A program made the translations under genes and the position numbers. The notes beneath the pieces were generated by a model. It saw nothing but the letters and a program-made list of their open reading frames with translations. It was not told the DNA's origin and made no database searches. This document shows, one piece after another, positions 45,787 through 58,940 of a stretch of DNA of 64,000 nucleotides. Source of the DNA: Humulus lupulus (Eukaryota > Streptophyta > Magnoliopsida > Rosales > Cannabaceae); contig NC_084798.1 of the NCBI RefSeq assembly GCF_963169125.1, positions 106,657,970 to 106,721,969 of the forward strand. Reading direction: 5' to 3'. Position 1 is the first letter of the stretch, and each line of letters opens with the position of its first letter.

Positions 45787-48700
45787 TGTAACATCCTGCG
45801 TACCTTGAAACGACTCGGGTCGGGATTGTTTTCCCCAAGTTAAGAATATTATTTTAAATAATATTATATTTGTTTGGAATTTATTTCCATGAGTTATTGC
45901 TAGCCAAATTATGAATTTTGTGTTTAAAAGTCAAGATAAGACTTTCGGTCTTGGGCTGACACAAAAACCCTAATAGGGTAAAAATCTCATAAAATAAAAT
46001 GAAAAATTATGACAAATATATTTTGATCATAAAAAACATTCATAAAAATTAAAGTTTGGTAAAAAATAATAACCTAAGAGAAAATGGAAATTTTAGGGCA
46101 TTTTGGTCTCAAATGCTTAATTTTACCGAATTGCGGAATTTTATTCCATGAATGGACCTTAGGTTAAATTTTATTGTGTGATTAATTAAATTAAATGTGA
46201 GAGACATTTAATTTAATTATTATGTGTTAATTTTTGTTTTTAAAACTTAATAAGAGTGAAAAATGTTATAGAAAGTCAATTTGGAATTTTCTTCTTAGGA
46301 AATAATTATTAACCATTTTAAAAAAATATGACATAAATAGAATAAAGGGTGGCCAGCCATGTGGAGAATTTATTTGGGTAGACCAAATTATTTAAGTTTA
46401 ATCCCCATTTTAAATATTAGGGTTAATAGGCAAGTGGATAGTACGAAAAATACTCAAGTGTTTTAAGATATTTAAGAGTTGTTAAAACTCTTCTAACTCT
46501 CCCCAAAACCGACCCCCTCTCTCTCACAATCACTCTCATCTTTTTTTTTGTAAACTCTCTCAAGTTTTCTCTCCATTTTCAACCTCAAGAACACTAAGAA
46601 GGCTTGGAAGTTTAAGCTTTGGTCTAGGAAGGGTTTCCCTAAGGTAAAATTTAAAAAACTAGACTTTTGTAAAGTTTTAACCACATATTTTTTAATAGCT
46701 AATTATATATGTTGTTGGGGGAGTTGGTTAAGGTTTTGAAGGATCCAAAGCTAGTAGAAAGATCCAAACCTTAAGCAAGAATAACAAGAGGTAAAAAGTT
46801 TACTTTTTATGGTTGTTAGTGTATGGTTTTTATTTTTTTAAGCATTATTTTGTATATTTAATGCTTAAAGTTTTTTACTGGTGATGTAATAAAGCTATAG
46901 TAGTTGCTTTATAATCTTTATGATGCTTGTGTGTTGATTTTTGAAAATAGGAATCAAAATCCCCAAGGGTTTTGTTGAAAACCCTAAAACCAAAATACAA
47001 GTTTTGAGTTATGACTTCTAAGGGGTCAACCATCCACTTTATATTGATTTTGTAAAATATAATTGGACTGTGATGTTTTTGAGATGGAGTATATAATATC
47101 TAGCTTTTGAAACACTAAAAAATGTTTAGAAATGAGTGAGTTATGCTATTTCAAAGTTTTGTTAAAAAACTGTTTATTCTTAATTCCGGACCAAGTTTGG
47201 ACAGCCACTGTATAAGTCAAATGAACCGAGTATTTTCTAAAAATTTGTTGACATATTCTTGGCATAACCTAGTATTCCACTATAAAATTTGGTAACAAAA
47301 TATTGAACGGTTTGAAAGTTATTAAGTACCAAAGAATGGAAAAAATAAAGACTTGAAAATAAGGTCATTTTTACCTCATTATTGGAAAATATTGTCACCA
47401 ATCAAAAATGCTCATTTTGACCTAATATTTTACAAATACCTAAATGGTATACCAAAAATGCAATTGGAAAATTTTGGTAGTAATTGAGTTAGTAAATTTT
47501 AAGTTATGACCTAACAATGAATGTAATTAAAAATGAGGTTTTCACACTTCGTGCAAAATGAGATTTTGGAACTTAAGGTAAAAAGTAAAATTTTGCTTAT
47601 TGCAAGATAAAAACTTGGTAAGTCTTGAAAACATATTTTGACCAAAAATACCACTTCGAGATTAGTGAGAATTATTTTTATTAATGAATTTTTATTCTTT
47701 CTAAAAATAAATATTTAATGTATTAATAAGTTAATAAATTCGAAGACGGTTTAAAACCCTATATTTTGAGAAAATAATTAAGTAAATTATTTTTCTAGTA
47801 AGTACAATTAATTAATTGGCTTCGGAAAAATTAAATAGTCAAGATAAGAAATTTTAACAGTTTTCCTAATTATGTTATAATTAGGCTATTTTCTTAAAGC
47901 GGTTTTTAGAGATTAAAACTTTAAGAAAAATAAAAAGGAAAATTAAGAGATTATTTTCTTGAAAAATAATTAAGGAATTTAATTAGTATTTTCTGGATAT
48001 AATTCCGTCTAAAATCTTTTATATATTTAACTGCCTGTTGAAAGTACGGTTTAACAGCGGAACTTTTACAGAATAAGATTTGTAGGGAATTGTGGGAAAA
48101 TACTATTACGATACACGAGCCTAAGTATCGAGACCATAGGATAGGTCTCCTTGAGACTTATGGTTTAGTCTCAAATTATTTTGTATAAATTTCTTGAATG
48201 GGTTTAAAGCCAAATATAGATCTTTAATCCTTACAAATGATTTTTAAAATGACCAAACTGCCCAAATAATTATAATGAATTATGAAGTGCCATAATTAAT
48301 CCGAGTATACAGTATGGATAATTATAGGATTGGCTAAGCATAACTGGATTATACATTGGAGGGTGAAATCTTGCTGAGAGCAAAGGACTCCAAGTAAGTT
48401 AATTTCTATTGTGCGGCTGCAACATGAAACGACTATGTATTGTATGTTAGTATAGAGACACATGCACATATATACAGTGTCGTAGAAATTTTGCTTAGAG
48501 ACGTTAGTCTAGTTGGTGCTAATTTAGAAAATATGACCAGCAGATATCCATGATATTCTAGACGACTGATCCCTATCACACTGCTTGATTTTATTATGTT
48601 AGGTTCATTACCACGATGAGTCTCCAAGAGGTGAGGATTGCTGGTTTAAACCTAGGGGCACCAAAATGAATGGGAACTAGGGGCCCTCATGCTTACTTAA

Positions 48701-49702
48701 TCAGTGAATGGTTAGAACCCGAGCATGTGCTCTGATAAGTTATTCCCAGATTGTACTCGTGAATATTGGCCATTCAGTGAGAGTGCCTAGAGATACTAGT
48801 GGTTTCCAAGTTTGAGTGAGGCTGAACACCCTAGGGGAAATTGCTCACCAATACCTCTGATTAATATAGAAGTCTTTGTAAACCCGTGTAACTTCGATTA
48901 CTCTCTTGAATAGTAGCAATACCCTAGGTGACTTGATGGTTACCCTTGTGAGGGATTTACTCTTGGATAAGTAGCAATGCCCTAGGTAACTCAATAGTTA
49001 CCCTTGATGGGATTATTTATTTGCTAGATTTTAGTGTTGAGTCTCAGTTCTCTCTTACAGATTAGCGTTTATACTGGAGGGTGTGACACGCTAAAATTGT
49101 TGGAAATTGTCGAGCGGTTATCTCGAATAATAGTTGTGATATATTATATCTGCTTGCTCTGGGATTTTCTGAGTACAGAGATTTATTTGTTTATATGAAA
49201 TAGTTTGTCATTGGTTATTAGGCATCACCATAAGTTTGGCAGGATGCTTTTGCTTTCTTGAAATTGATTGCGTAAGGTTCGGATGGATCCAGAACCCTAA
49301 TTTTTGTGAGCTATTGTTATCTGTGGATAGTAGCTTTGTCAGTGACCACCTGTCTTCTTTGGATGCTTTTGTTTTAAAGTTTAACTTACTAAGCGTTTTC
49401 GCTTACCTAGTTGTTTCCTATTGTAGGTAAGAACAAGGGCAAGGTTGAGCAGTGAGCTGGAGTCTACCTTGTGAATGTACATATGGACTGACCTTTTGGG
49501 AAGCCATTTTGTTTTTGGACAATGTTGTGTTATTTTCATAAACTAGGCTCACTGTAATCTTCATAAATTATGTTTGTAGTAAATTTTAAGTATGCCATAC
49601 GACTTTTAAACAATTTTTTTTATACGGGTTTTTGAGATATTTTGTTAAATGAAAACATTTATATTTCCGCATTATCGAGTCTTGAAAATTTGGGTCATTA
49701 CA
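45787..49702 (+). repeat. 3' LTR of element B (3.9 kb)
   Basis: It starts TGTAACATCCTGCG and ends GGGTCATTACA, followed by the CTAAG duplication. It is free of the nested insertion seen in the 5' copy, so it shows the empty site (TTATTCCATGAATGGACC at about 46140-46157). Confidence 0.87.
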
Positions 49703-49940
49703 CTAAGGTCATTTGGCCACCGTAATATGTAAGGAGTCCGGCTTAACACCCGTGACAAAAGAGTCTAGTTAAACTCAGTGACACGTAAGTAAGTTAATTC
49801 CGAAATCAAATCTTTATGACTAAGAAAGTATGTCGAATTCTTCTAGGAGTTTTGGTAACCAGTGTAACTAGTTTACACCCATCGACGCTATGGTAAGATA
49901 TGTTAAGTTATGTTGAAGGTTCCTCTGGAACCCTAAGTAA

Positions 49941-50046
49941 GTATGTATGTTAAGTTATGAATGACTAAGTGAGTATGTATGTTATGATATGAATGACTAA
50001 GTAAGTATGTATGTTGTGATACGACTGAGTTAGTATGTATGTATGT
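49941..50046 (+). repeat. Short tandem repeat in LTR C (about 32 bp, 3-4 units)
   Basis: GTATGTATGT followed by a TAAGTTATGAATGACTAAG-like sequence recurs at 49941, 49973, 50005 and 50033. Confidence 0.7.
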
Positions 50047-50615
50047 TTCCAGTTAAGATTGTATGTATGCTCTAGGATTTTCTGCGTGCAGTTGTACTTT
50101 CAGGATATACATTTTGGTTATGAGGCATGACCATAAGTTTGTCAAGACATTTGCACGTTCTTCAATTGTATGTTTGGGTTTGGTTTCATCAGAATTCTAT
50201 TATCTAGCTAGTTACATTTAGTTTAAGTTCTTGCTTTGTTTATGTGGATATGTTTGATAAGTGGTTCTTACTAAGCATTTCGATTACCTAGTTGTTTCGT
50301 GTTGTAGGTAAGATCAAAGGAAAAGTGGATCAGTGAGCGTTGGAGTTTATCTGCGAGGATGTACATGTGGACCAGCCTTTTAGGAATTTATGTTTTGGGG
50401 ACTAGAACACATATGATAACTAAGAAATTATTCTGGGCTTGTTGAATGTTTTAAAATTTTGACACTGTAATTTACTTTTAAGTATGCGCATACTTCCAAA
50501 CTTTTGCATGTTTTTAAATTTTTTTTTTATATGGATTTTCAGTTATCATATTTTGAAAAATGGTTATGTTTTTCCGCAAATTATGTTAAGAGATTTTACG
50601 AGACTTAACATAATA

Positions 50616-51356
50616 TTTTTAATTTAGTTTTTAAATAAAATATTTTCATATGACAAAAAGTTATGTTTATAGAAAGCATCTATTCCTCACTAAATTATTA
50701 GCTATAAAATCCTAGACTAAGGTGATGTCAGACGCAAGTATTGTTCTCTCCAAGTCTTTCGAAAACTTTGGATGTCATACATTCATGAGGGATAGGACCC
50801 TAGTGGCTTTCAAATGCCTATGAAAATTAACAAATTATTAGTCTCGGACGCAAGTTGGGTAATGAGTTGTCCTTGTTGATTCGTAGTGACCAATGAATGT
50901 TGTGAAATGGTGGGATACCAAGTTGGTGAATGAGTGTACACAAAGGATGAAGGAATTTTCCATTTAATCATGTGATGTAGATGTGGACCAATATTTCATA
51001 GCAAGTTAATTTCTATGTCCTAAGGACTCTTGACCAACTTACTATCCTATCTTAACTTGAATGATTATATGGTGTTAATGATTCATATTGAAACTCGTGA
51101 AAATGAGTTCCAGGAATATGAATTTGATGCTTGATGGAAGTATCCATCACAATATGACTCTGGATATATAAGGATTATGGTAGGGTTGGAGTCAATAAAT
51201 TGAGAGAAAATGTATAAATACTAGTCTTCTAGGAAGAGTCCTATTTTCGATCATGGTGGTTTTGGTTGTCGTTACCAAGGCCATAAGAATAGAAATAGTC
51301 CATATCGTCAGTAGAGGATTCCATTGCTAATTTGGTGTCTTACCGAAAGTTATACA
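50616..51356 (+). pseudogene. Degenerate gag remnant of element E
   Basis: After the end of LTR C the sequence is less AT-rich, with short frames in several registers (for example IFDHGGFGCRYQGHKNRNS near 51250). This suggests the C-terminal gag region before a zinc knuckle. Stops are too frequent for a reliable domain call. The link to element E is inferred from position: primer site of E, then LTR C, then this, then copia F, then protease. Confidence 0.35.
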
Positions 51357-53181
51357 TGTTGGGGTTTTATGCCCTATTAAAACCCAAATTCTTTGTAATC
51401 TCATTTTATTATTAATAAAAGAATAGAAATCATTTTTTGACTTGGTCAATCACTTTGCTCACATGTTTTATTTTAATGATTATTTGTTTAATATAAACTT
51501 CTATTAAATCTCGAGCATATAGCTAATCTTATTTATAGTGACGTAATCATAGTGGAATATAAATATGAATATATGTGCAAAATAAGTTTGTCCTAAGATT
51601 AGTCAGTGCAAAAGATTTACATTGACTTGCCAATCTACGATATGATCTACTTACACATTATAGTGTTATGTTCTTTCCAGAACATTAGCAAAGTAGATAA
51701 GATCGGATGCATTTGTTACATCGGATAGAACCGATATTGACAGTCTGTTATTATCTATTCTAATCATATCATATAGTTGACCATAGGTCAATTCAATCTC
51801 AATTCTGAGCGGTTAGTATTCTAACTGATTGTATTATTTGAGTTCTTTGACTTGTTCGTTACCAGCTTACCCTACGGACTAGCCCATACTTACATCTTGG
51901 GAACTCGGTAGTATAATTGAGTGGGAGTGTTAATTATAGATATGAACATCTATAGCTTCTGATGAAGAAGTGAAATGATGGTTTCCTTTTAGTTTGGTTC
52001 AAGGTGTTAAATGATAGAGATCTCATTTCAGTAATTAAATTAGTTTATTGAAATATCATTTACAAGGAACTAAGTGTTTTAATGATAAAATACAATGAGG
52101 GGTAAAACGATATTTTAGTCCTATCTCATTGTAGACCATCTATAGAGGATTGAGTGACAATTGTGGTTGTAACAATGGATAATTAATAGCGTATCTATAT
52201 TTGTTATAGAGTGTTCTATAAATTCAAGAGTGCAATTCCGAGTCTATAGTGGAGTCACAATGAATTAATAAGTTAGTAAATTTATTTGTTAGATTTATGA
52301 TAACTTATTGGAGCTTGATTTCATAGGCCCATGGTCCCCATTATACTTTGGATAAAATCATCTAGATAGTCTCAATTAATTGATTTAATTGTCAATTAGA
52401 ATTATCAAAGTTGACCAGGTCAATTTTGGATAGTTTCACAGAGTTATGTAATTTAGAGAAGAAAAGAGAAATTATGGCAGATTTATTAATTAAGATAAAT
52501 TGGTATCTAAATTAATAAATTAATTTAAATCAAGGTTCAAATTATAAATAATTAATTTGATGAAGGATTTAAATAATTATTTAATTAATTAAATAAATAG
52601 AAAATAATACAAGCTTTGATTTTAAGTCCAATGAGCTTATAATCAAATGGGAAATTTCACGGGCCTAAAGCCCATAATTTTGACCAAGGGCTTTAAAATG
52701 ACTATTATTTTATTGATTTTTTTAATTAAATTAAATGGCCTAATTGAGTTTATAAAAAGAGTGCTTAGAGAGAAGTCAAAACACAAGTTTAATCACTGGT
52801 TTTCTGATAGTTTTAGATTCTCTCTAAACATAAGTCATTTTTTAAGCCTCTTTGTTATTTTCTCTTCTTCTCTCTATATCTATCTCACGTGCTGAGAATT
52901 TCCCACACTAGTCTAAGTGATTCTAATGATACAATGGAAGATTGTGAAGAAAATAGAAGATCAATTCAGTTTCTTGATAATACTCTGGGACAGAGAGGAT
53001 ACAAGAGTTAGAGAAACTGAAAGAATGACTCTTTCATTCCGCTACGTATACTGTAAGTATTCTGTTCTTTGTTTCTCTTTGAATTCAATTTTAGAAACAT
53101 GTTTTAGGCTATCTCGTATTAATTTGTTTAATATTAGATATACATGAAAATAAATAAAGATTATATATAAGTTTTCCAACA
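51357..53181 (+). repeat. 5' LTR of copia element F (1825 bp)
   Basis: It starts TGTTGGGGTTTTATGCCC and ends AAGTTTTCCAACA. The 3' LTR has the same ends, but lacks about 130 bases near 59590 and carries the nested LTR. Confidence 0.9.
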
Positions 53182-53183
53182 AC

Positions 53184-53201
53184 TGTCCTCAGAGCCTTTG
53201 G
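53184..53201 (+). other. Degraded primer binding site of copia element F
   Basis: TGTCCTCAGAGCCTTTGG starts two bases after the LTR. It resembles TGGTATCAGAGCC with three changes, so initiator Met tRNA is the likely primer. Confidence 0.55.
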
Positions 53202-55534
53202 TAATCTTTATTTTCATGCATTAACATGTTGTTTAAAATTGGATTATTTGATAAGTTTGAATAATTGGATAGTTTTCATGTTTTTACGAAGCATATTGAT
53301 TTTATGTGAATTTTAGCAATTTTCTAGGTTATTTTGTTGTGTTTTCAATTATATTAATTTTATATATGCTTTATTTTGTGTAAAACATGTTAAAAATTAA
53401 TTAGAAAATTATTTTGGTTTGGAAAATTGTACAATTTTTTTTTTGAAAATATTTGCCTGGCTCCCATGCGCGCGAGCGTGCCCATCCCCCAAATATTTTT
53501 TTTTTTGGAAATTAAAGAAAATTAAAATTGTAGAAATAAATTATTTATAATCAAAACCAATTTTTTTTTGTTTTATAATTTAAAATTGTTTTTTTTAAAT
53601 AAAATATTTTTTTAGTTGAGATTTAAATAATTAGATATTTTCTACAAATATTCAAATTCAAATTAAAAAAAAATAGACTAACAATTTAATTTTAAATCTT
53701 TTAATATATTAAAATATTAGAATTATGATATCAGATATTTAAGATATTTTCATTTATATTCTTGATTTTTTTTTATTAAATCTTTATTTGAAAATATAAA
53801 TTTTTTTTTTATTCTATAGTTTTTAATATTTAAATTATTTGAAATTTGAATATTGTTAGTTAGATATTTTTATGGATATTTGAATTTGTTTATTTATTTT
53901 GAGATATTTTAGGATTGTTATAACTATTTTATATTTTATTTTATGTTTTAATGGTTAAAATATTAACTAATAGTTATAACAACATAAGATATTTTGGAAA
54001 GTAGTTAAGATATTGATTTTAAAATTTAAAATTGGTTAAATTTTGAAAAATATCATTTTTTTCCAGCCAATTAATAAAATATATATTTTTTTATAAATGG
54101 GATTTAAATTAACTTTGGCTAATTATTGATAAATCCTATTTAAATTAAATTAATATTTTTTTTTCAAATTAACCTAAACCAAGTTGATCGTTGATAAATG
54201 AAATTTAAATTAACTATTGTTAATGGTTGATAAATTTCATTTAAATTGACTTATTTTTTGTAAAAATTTAATTAATTTGAATTTTTTTGATAAATTCTAG
54301 ATAATTAATTGTGGTATTTTTGCATAAATTCATAGAATTTCTCATATAGTAACATGATTAGGCCCATCCAATTATAGCATGTCTGTTTGCACTATGTGGT
54401 ATTTTTGCAATTGGGCTTAGATGCATATAGTGGCTCATATGTTTGTTAGATATATAGTTTTTGCCAAATAAAATATTCATAAAATTATAGGTTTTATTTG
54501 GGCCCATTAGAAAATGTAAAGTTTAAATTCCTCTCTTGTGGGTGATTCCACTTGTGAAGGCCCATTTGCTTTGCATGACTATAGTGGGCATAATAAATTA
54601 ATAAAACAACGGTTTAAATTCTTGTCTTTTGGACCTTGTATGGAAGATAGGGGGCCTTTGTAGTGGGAACGACATACTGGACCCAGCCCTCCTCCATACA
54701 AGCCCAATTGTTAAGGCCCATTTATCTGAGTTGGACTTAATTGTATATGTTCATTATATTAGTTAAACCTAAATATTGATTAGCAACAAATTGATTCTAA
54801 ATTAATTGAATTTGTTTCAATGTGAAACTTTAGAATTAATAGGAAATTATAGGACTTTGGTTTTAAAAATTTTAATTTGTTTAATTTTTTTTTTTGGAAA
54901 ACCATAGTCATTAATTTTCTAAAAATAAATAATAAAAATACTATTTTTAATTTTATAATGAGCTTATTTTAAGAATTTTATTCGATCTCCACCGTGGTTT
55001 AACATAGTTAATAGCTTAAGGGGGCCTCGAAGCGCTTTGATTCTTCCTCCTACGGAAGGTGTTCATTAGTTATTTTGACAAGGTTAGATTTCGAAAGATA
55101 GATAATTATAGGTCAAATTCTACTAGACTCACCCCTACGGTGACTACCGTGACTAAATCTATGATTATCGAAACCGTGGGTCTAGCTCATAAAATAAGAG
55201 ATTTTGTTTTCTTATTTTGATCGAATGGTAGGTTGTTAATAGTGGGTCCATTATTAAATGATTTTACAACTCTATTTAACTAGTGGTATTTTTTACTCTC
55301 GCCAACCGGGACAAGGATATATAGATTAGTTAAAAACCTAAAGAAATAGAGATATGATTGTCTTTGGTATTTTTTCTCATATCTTACATATTTTGGTATA
55401 TGTTGTGCTATTTCTTGAAATTTGTGTGAATAGAAGGTTTATTGAGCAAATGTGATTGATGTCTATTTTATTGATAATTTGTAGTTTTAAGCTAAGTAGT
55501 GTCTGTGTCTACTCCCATCCTTTCTCAACTTTCG
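53202..55534 (+). other. Long AT-rich leader of copia element F
   Basis: This 2.3-kb stretch is very A/T-rich with many homopolymer runs. An isolated GC patch containing CATGCGCGCGAGCGTGCCC lies at 53467-53485. No domain is seen. Its length is unusual for a copia leader. Confidence 0.6.
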
Positions 55535-58500
55535 ATGGAGAAACTCACTGGAGAAAACTTCCTTAATTGGAAGCAGAATATCAACATAGAGTTGATTGGT
55601 GACAACTCTAAATTCGTCATGATTGAGGAATCCCCAGAACGAGCACCGTCAATGCTCGTGATGGTACCGTAAATGCTTGGATAGCACCGTGTCTGCACGT
55701 TCGTGATGGCATCGTAAATTCTCGGATGGAACCGTGTCTGCACGTTCGTGCTAAACTCAACAATGGTCTGACGTAGCTCATGAACAAGCTTCAGATTATT
55801 GAACCTGTCATGGGTGGACCTAGTAAAGGAGGAGAAAATAAGACTATTGATGTTGCTTTTGATCTAGCTAAGGCTGAAGCTAACCCAGATTCATCTTCGA
55901 AAGCTAGAAACAAGAGGAAAGGTGGACAAAACAACAACCCCAAGCTTGCAAAGGCTGCAAAGACGAGTACACAACCACGTGCATAGACGCCTAAGGGGAA
56001 GAACATGAAAAACAAGAAAGGTAAAGATAAATGTTTTCACTGCTAAGAGAAGGGGCATTGGAAGCGAGATTGCCTCAAGTTTCTAGCAGCGAAAAACAAA
56101 TGTAATGATTATAGTTCATTTATCGTAGAAACATGTGTTTTAGAGAATGATAAATCTGTTTGGATTATTGATTCTGGATCTATCAGCCATGTTTGTAACT
56201 CATTACAACTTCTTGAATCGTGGGAGGAAGTGGACGAAGGTGGCTCAAAGCTTAGAATTGGGAACGGAGCGTTCATTAAGGTCCAAGCTAGAGGAATAGC
56301 TCGTCTGAAGTTCAGAAATAAATACTTAATTTTAAAAGATATATTTTTTATTCCAGATTTTAGTAGAAATTTAATTTCAGTTTCCATGTTGCAATTAAAA
56401 CAATTTGTTATGACTTTCACAAGTTCTAATATATCTATTTCCTTCAATGGATCACAATTGTGTATTGCATGTTTGGAAAAAGGGCTTTATATGCTGCGAC
56501 CTAACAAACCTCTCGCTCTTAACAATGATTTATTCAAAGTAGCTAAACCTAGGACCAATACACGTCAAAAGACCGATAACGATAATATGACATATTTATG
56601 GCACTTGAGACTAGGTCACATTGGCTATGATAGGATTCAAACACTTACAAAGGACGGACCTTTGAGGAAACTCACCTTGGTGAATTACCTGTATATAAAT
56701 CTTGTCTAGAAGGCAAACTGACCAAGCGTCCATTCTCTGCAAAGGGTGATAAGGCCAAAGAACCACTTGGTCTTGTGCATTCAGATGTTTTTGGACCTTT
56801 GAATGTACAAGCTAGGGGTGGTTTTGAGTATTTCGTCACTTTCATTGAAGATTAATCTAGATACTCATGTCTTTACCTAATGCATAGGAAATCAGAAACA
56901 TTTCCAAAGTTTCAGGATTTCCTAGCAATGGCTCAGAACCAATTAGGTACAACGTTAAAGATCTTGCGATCTGATAGGGGTGGAGAATATTTGGATATGC
57001 AGTTCCAAGATCATTTAACTGAACTTGGGATTTTATCACAACTTACTGCCCCAGGTACTCCGCAACAAAATGGTGTAGCGGAACACCAGAATATAACTTT
57101 ATTGGAAATGGTTAGATGCATGCTTAGTTACTCAACTCTACCAACTTCATTCTGGGGACATGCAATTGAAACCACGAACGACATTCTCAATGTCGTGCCA
57201 TCTAAATCAATCCCCAAAACACCTTTAGAACACTGGAATGGTCGTGAACCTAGTTTACGCTAGTTGATTTAAATGAAGAAAGTACCACTGTTCCTGAGCA
57301 AATAGTCACGGAGCCTCGTCGTAGTGGGAGGGTTTCTAGGAACTGAGTTCGCTATGGTTTGGATGGTGAAACAAATGTGGTTGTTGGTGACACTAGTGAT
57401 GATGATCCATTGTCTTTTAAACAGGAAATGGCTAGCCCTGAAAAGGAACTATGGCTCGAAGCCATGAAACATGAAATGGAGTCCATGTACTCAAATTATG
57501 TTTGAGATCTTGTGGAAGCACCTAGTGACTTTAGGGCCATTGGGTGCAAGTGGATCTACAAGAAGAAATGAGGTGTTGATGGAAATATCGAGACTTATAA
57601 AGTTTGATTAGTGGCAAAGGGTTATACCCAAAGGGAATGCGTGCTCAAATCCATTCGCATCCTCCTATCCATAGCAGTCGCTCTCAACTATGAGATCTGC
57701 CAAATGGACGTCAAGACAGCTTTATTAATGGAAAGCTTGACGAAGTCATTTATATGGATCATCCAAAAGGATTTAAAGTATCTGGACAAGAAGGAAAAGT
57801 TTGCAAGTTTAATAGGTCCATCTATGGACTTAAGCAAGCTTCTCGTTCCTGGAACCTTAGGTTTGATGAAATAATCAAAACCTATGGCTTTGAACAAAAT
57901 ATTGATGAGCCCTGTGTTTACCAACTGAAGGCAAATCAAATAGTGGTATTCCTGGTTCTTTATGTAGATGATATCTTACTCATTCGAAACAATGTTAAGA
58001 AATTATCAGATGTGAAGAATTGGCTGAGCACTCAATTCCAGATGAAGGATTTGGGTGAAGTGAGTTATGTTCTAGGTATCCAGATCATCAGGGATAGATT
58101 GAACAGACTCTTAGCTCTATCTCAAGCAGCTTACATAGATAAAGTGCTTGAACATTTCTCAATGACAAATTCAAAGAAAGGGTGTCTACCGTTTCGCCAT
58201 GGAATTCATCTTTCAAAGAAGCAGTCTCCCCAGACTCCTGAAGAGGAAGATGCAATGAGAAAAGTTCCTTACGCATCTGCAGTTGGAAGTCTGATGTATG
58301 CCATGTTGCGTAATAGACTAGACATCTGCTATGTAGTGGGAGTAGTGAGCAGTTATCAGTCAAACCCAAGACCAGAACATTGGATAGTAGTTAAGCATAT
58401 CCTGAAGTATTTGAGACGGACTAGGGATTATATGTTAGTCTACAAAGGTGGTGTTCTGAACCCTGTAGGCTACACCAATTCAGATTTTCAGACTGATGTC

Positions 58501-58940
58501 AATGACAGGAAGTCTACTTCTGGAATGGTGTTTACTCTTGGGGGTGGAGCTGTGATTTGGAGAAGTGTAAAGCAGTCTGCAATCTCAGATTCCACCATGG
58601 AGGCTGAGTACATAGCCGCGTCAGAAGCAGCTAAGGAAATAGTCTGGTTAAAGAAGTTCTATTTGGATCTTGGTGTTATTCCATAAATGGATAAACCGCT
58701 TGTGTTTGTTTTGTGACAATACATGAGCGATAGCCAACTCGAAAGAACCTCGAAGTCACAAGAGAAGTAAGCATATAGAAAGGAAGCATCACATTATTCG
58801 AGAATATGTGGCCAGGGGAAGTGTGAAGGTTAGATTGCAACCGAAGACAATCTTGCGGATCCGTTTACAAAGACACTACCAGAAGCTACATTTGATAAGC
58901 ATATCAAGGAAATGGGATTAGTAGAATTAATGCATTAGTT
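55535..58940 (+). pseudogene. Degenerate gag-pol of copia element F
   Basis: Gag starts MEKLTGENFLNWKQNINIEL (ATG 55535) and breaks after a 45-bp tandem repeat. A zinc knuckle with a stop (CFHC-stop-EKGHWKRDC, about 56032-56073), protease (VWIIDSGSISHVCN), the pre-integrase motif (YLWHLRLGHIGYDRIQTL), the integrase core (LRSDRGGEYLD, GTPQQNGVAEHQN) and RT follow. RT has KWIYKKK, IYGLKQASRSW and an intact LYVDDILL at about 57958-57981. RNase H contains NDRKSTSGMVF and STMEAEYIAASEAAKE. Between NGREPSLR (57262) and the next RT-proximal segment, the integrase C-terminal part is deleted. The longest open part is 57754-58686. The integrase-before-RT order identifies Ty1/copia. The clade is uncertain, possibly Angela/Tork-like by the long LTRs. 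Confidence 0.88.
55657..55746 (+). repeat. 45-bp tandem duplication in the gag of copia element F
   Basis: Two units of 45 bases (55657-55701 and 55702-55746) start CGTGATGG and end CCGTGTCTGCACGTT, with seven differences. At 15 codons it is a multiple of three, but neither unit resembles gag. Confidence 0.8.

Larger units (their letters stand above)
33541..49702 (+). mobile_element. Tekay-type Ty3/gypsy element B with nested insertions
   Basis: Two long LTRs (33541 onward and 45787-49702) flank a degenerate gag-pol. Perfect CTAAG duplications lie at 33536-33540 and 49703-49707. The 5' LTR is interrupted by a copia solo LTR. Its 3' end, the primer site and most of gag are deleted, so the LTR joins the gag zinc-knuckle region directly near 40036. 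The integrase is interrupted by solo LTR D2. Many stops and frameshifts make it non-functional. Confidence 0.85.
30189..50610 (+). mobile_element. Solo LTR C of a Tekay-type Ty3 element, split by element B
   Basis: It starts TGTAACGCCCTACG and ends GAGACTTAACA; outside element B it measures 4255 bases. Its ends parallel those of the element B LTR (TGTAACGTC start, TTTCCGCA before the end), so they are related families. Flanking pentamers are AAATA (30184-30188) and TAATA (50611-50615), an imperfect duplication. It lies just downstream of the primer site of element E. The left part (30189-33540) contains T/C-rich leader-like sequence near 30780-30960 and no gene. Confidence 0.7.
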
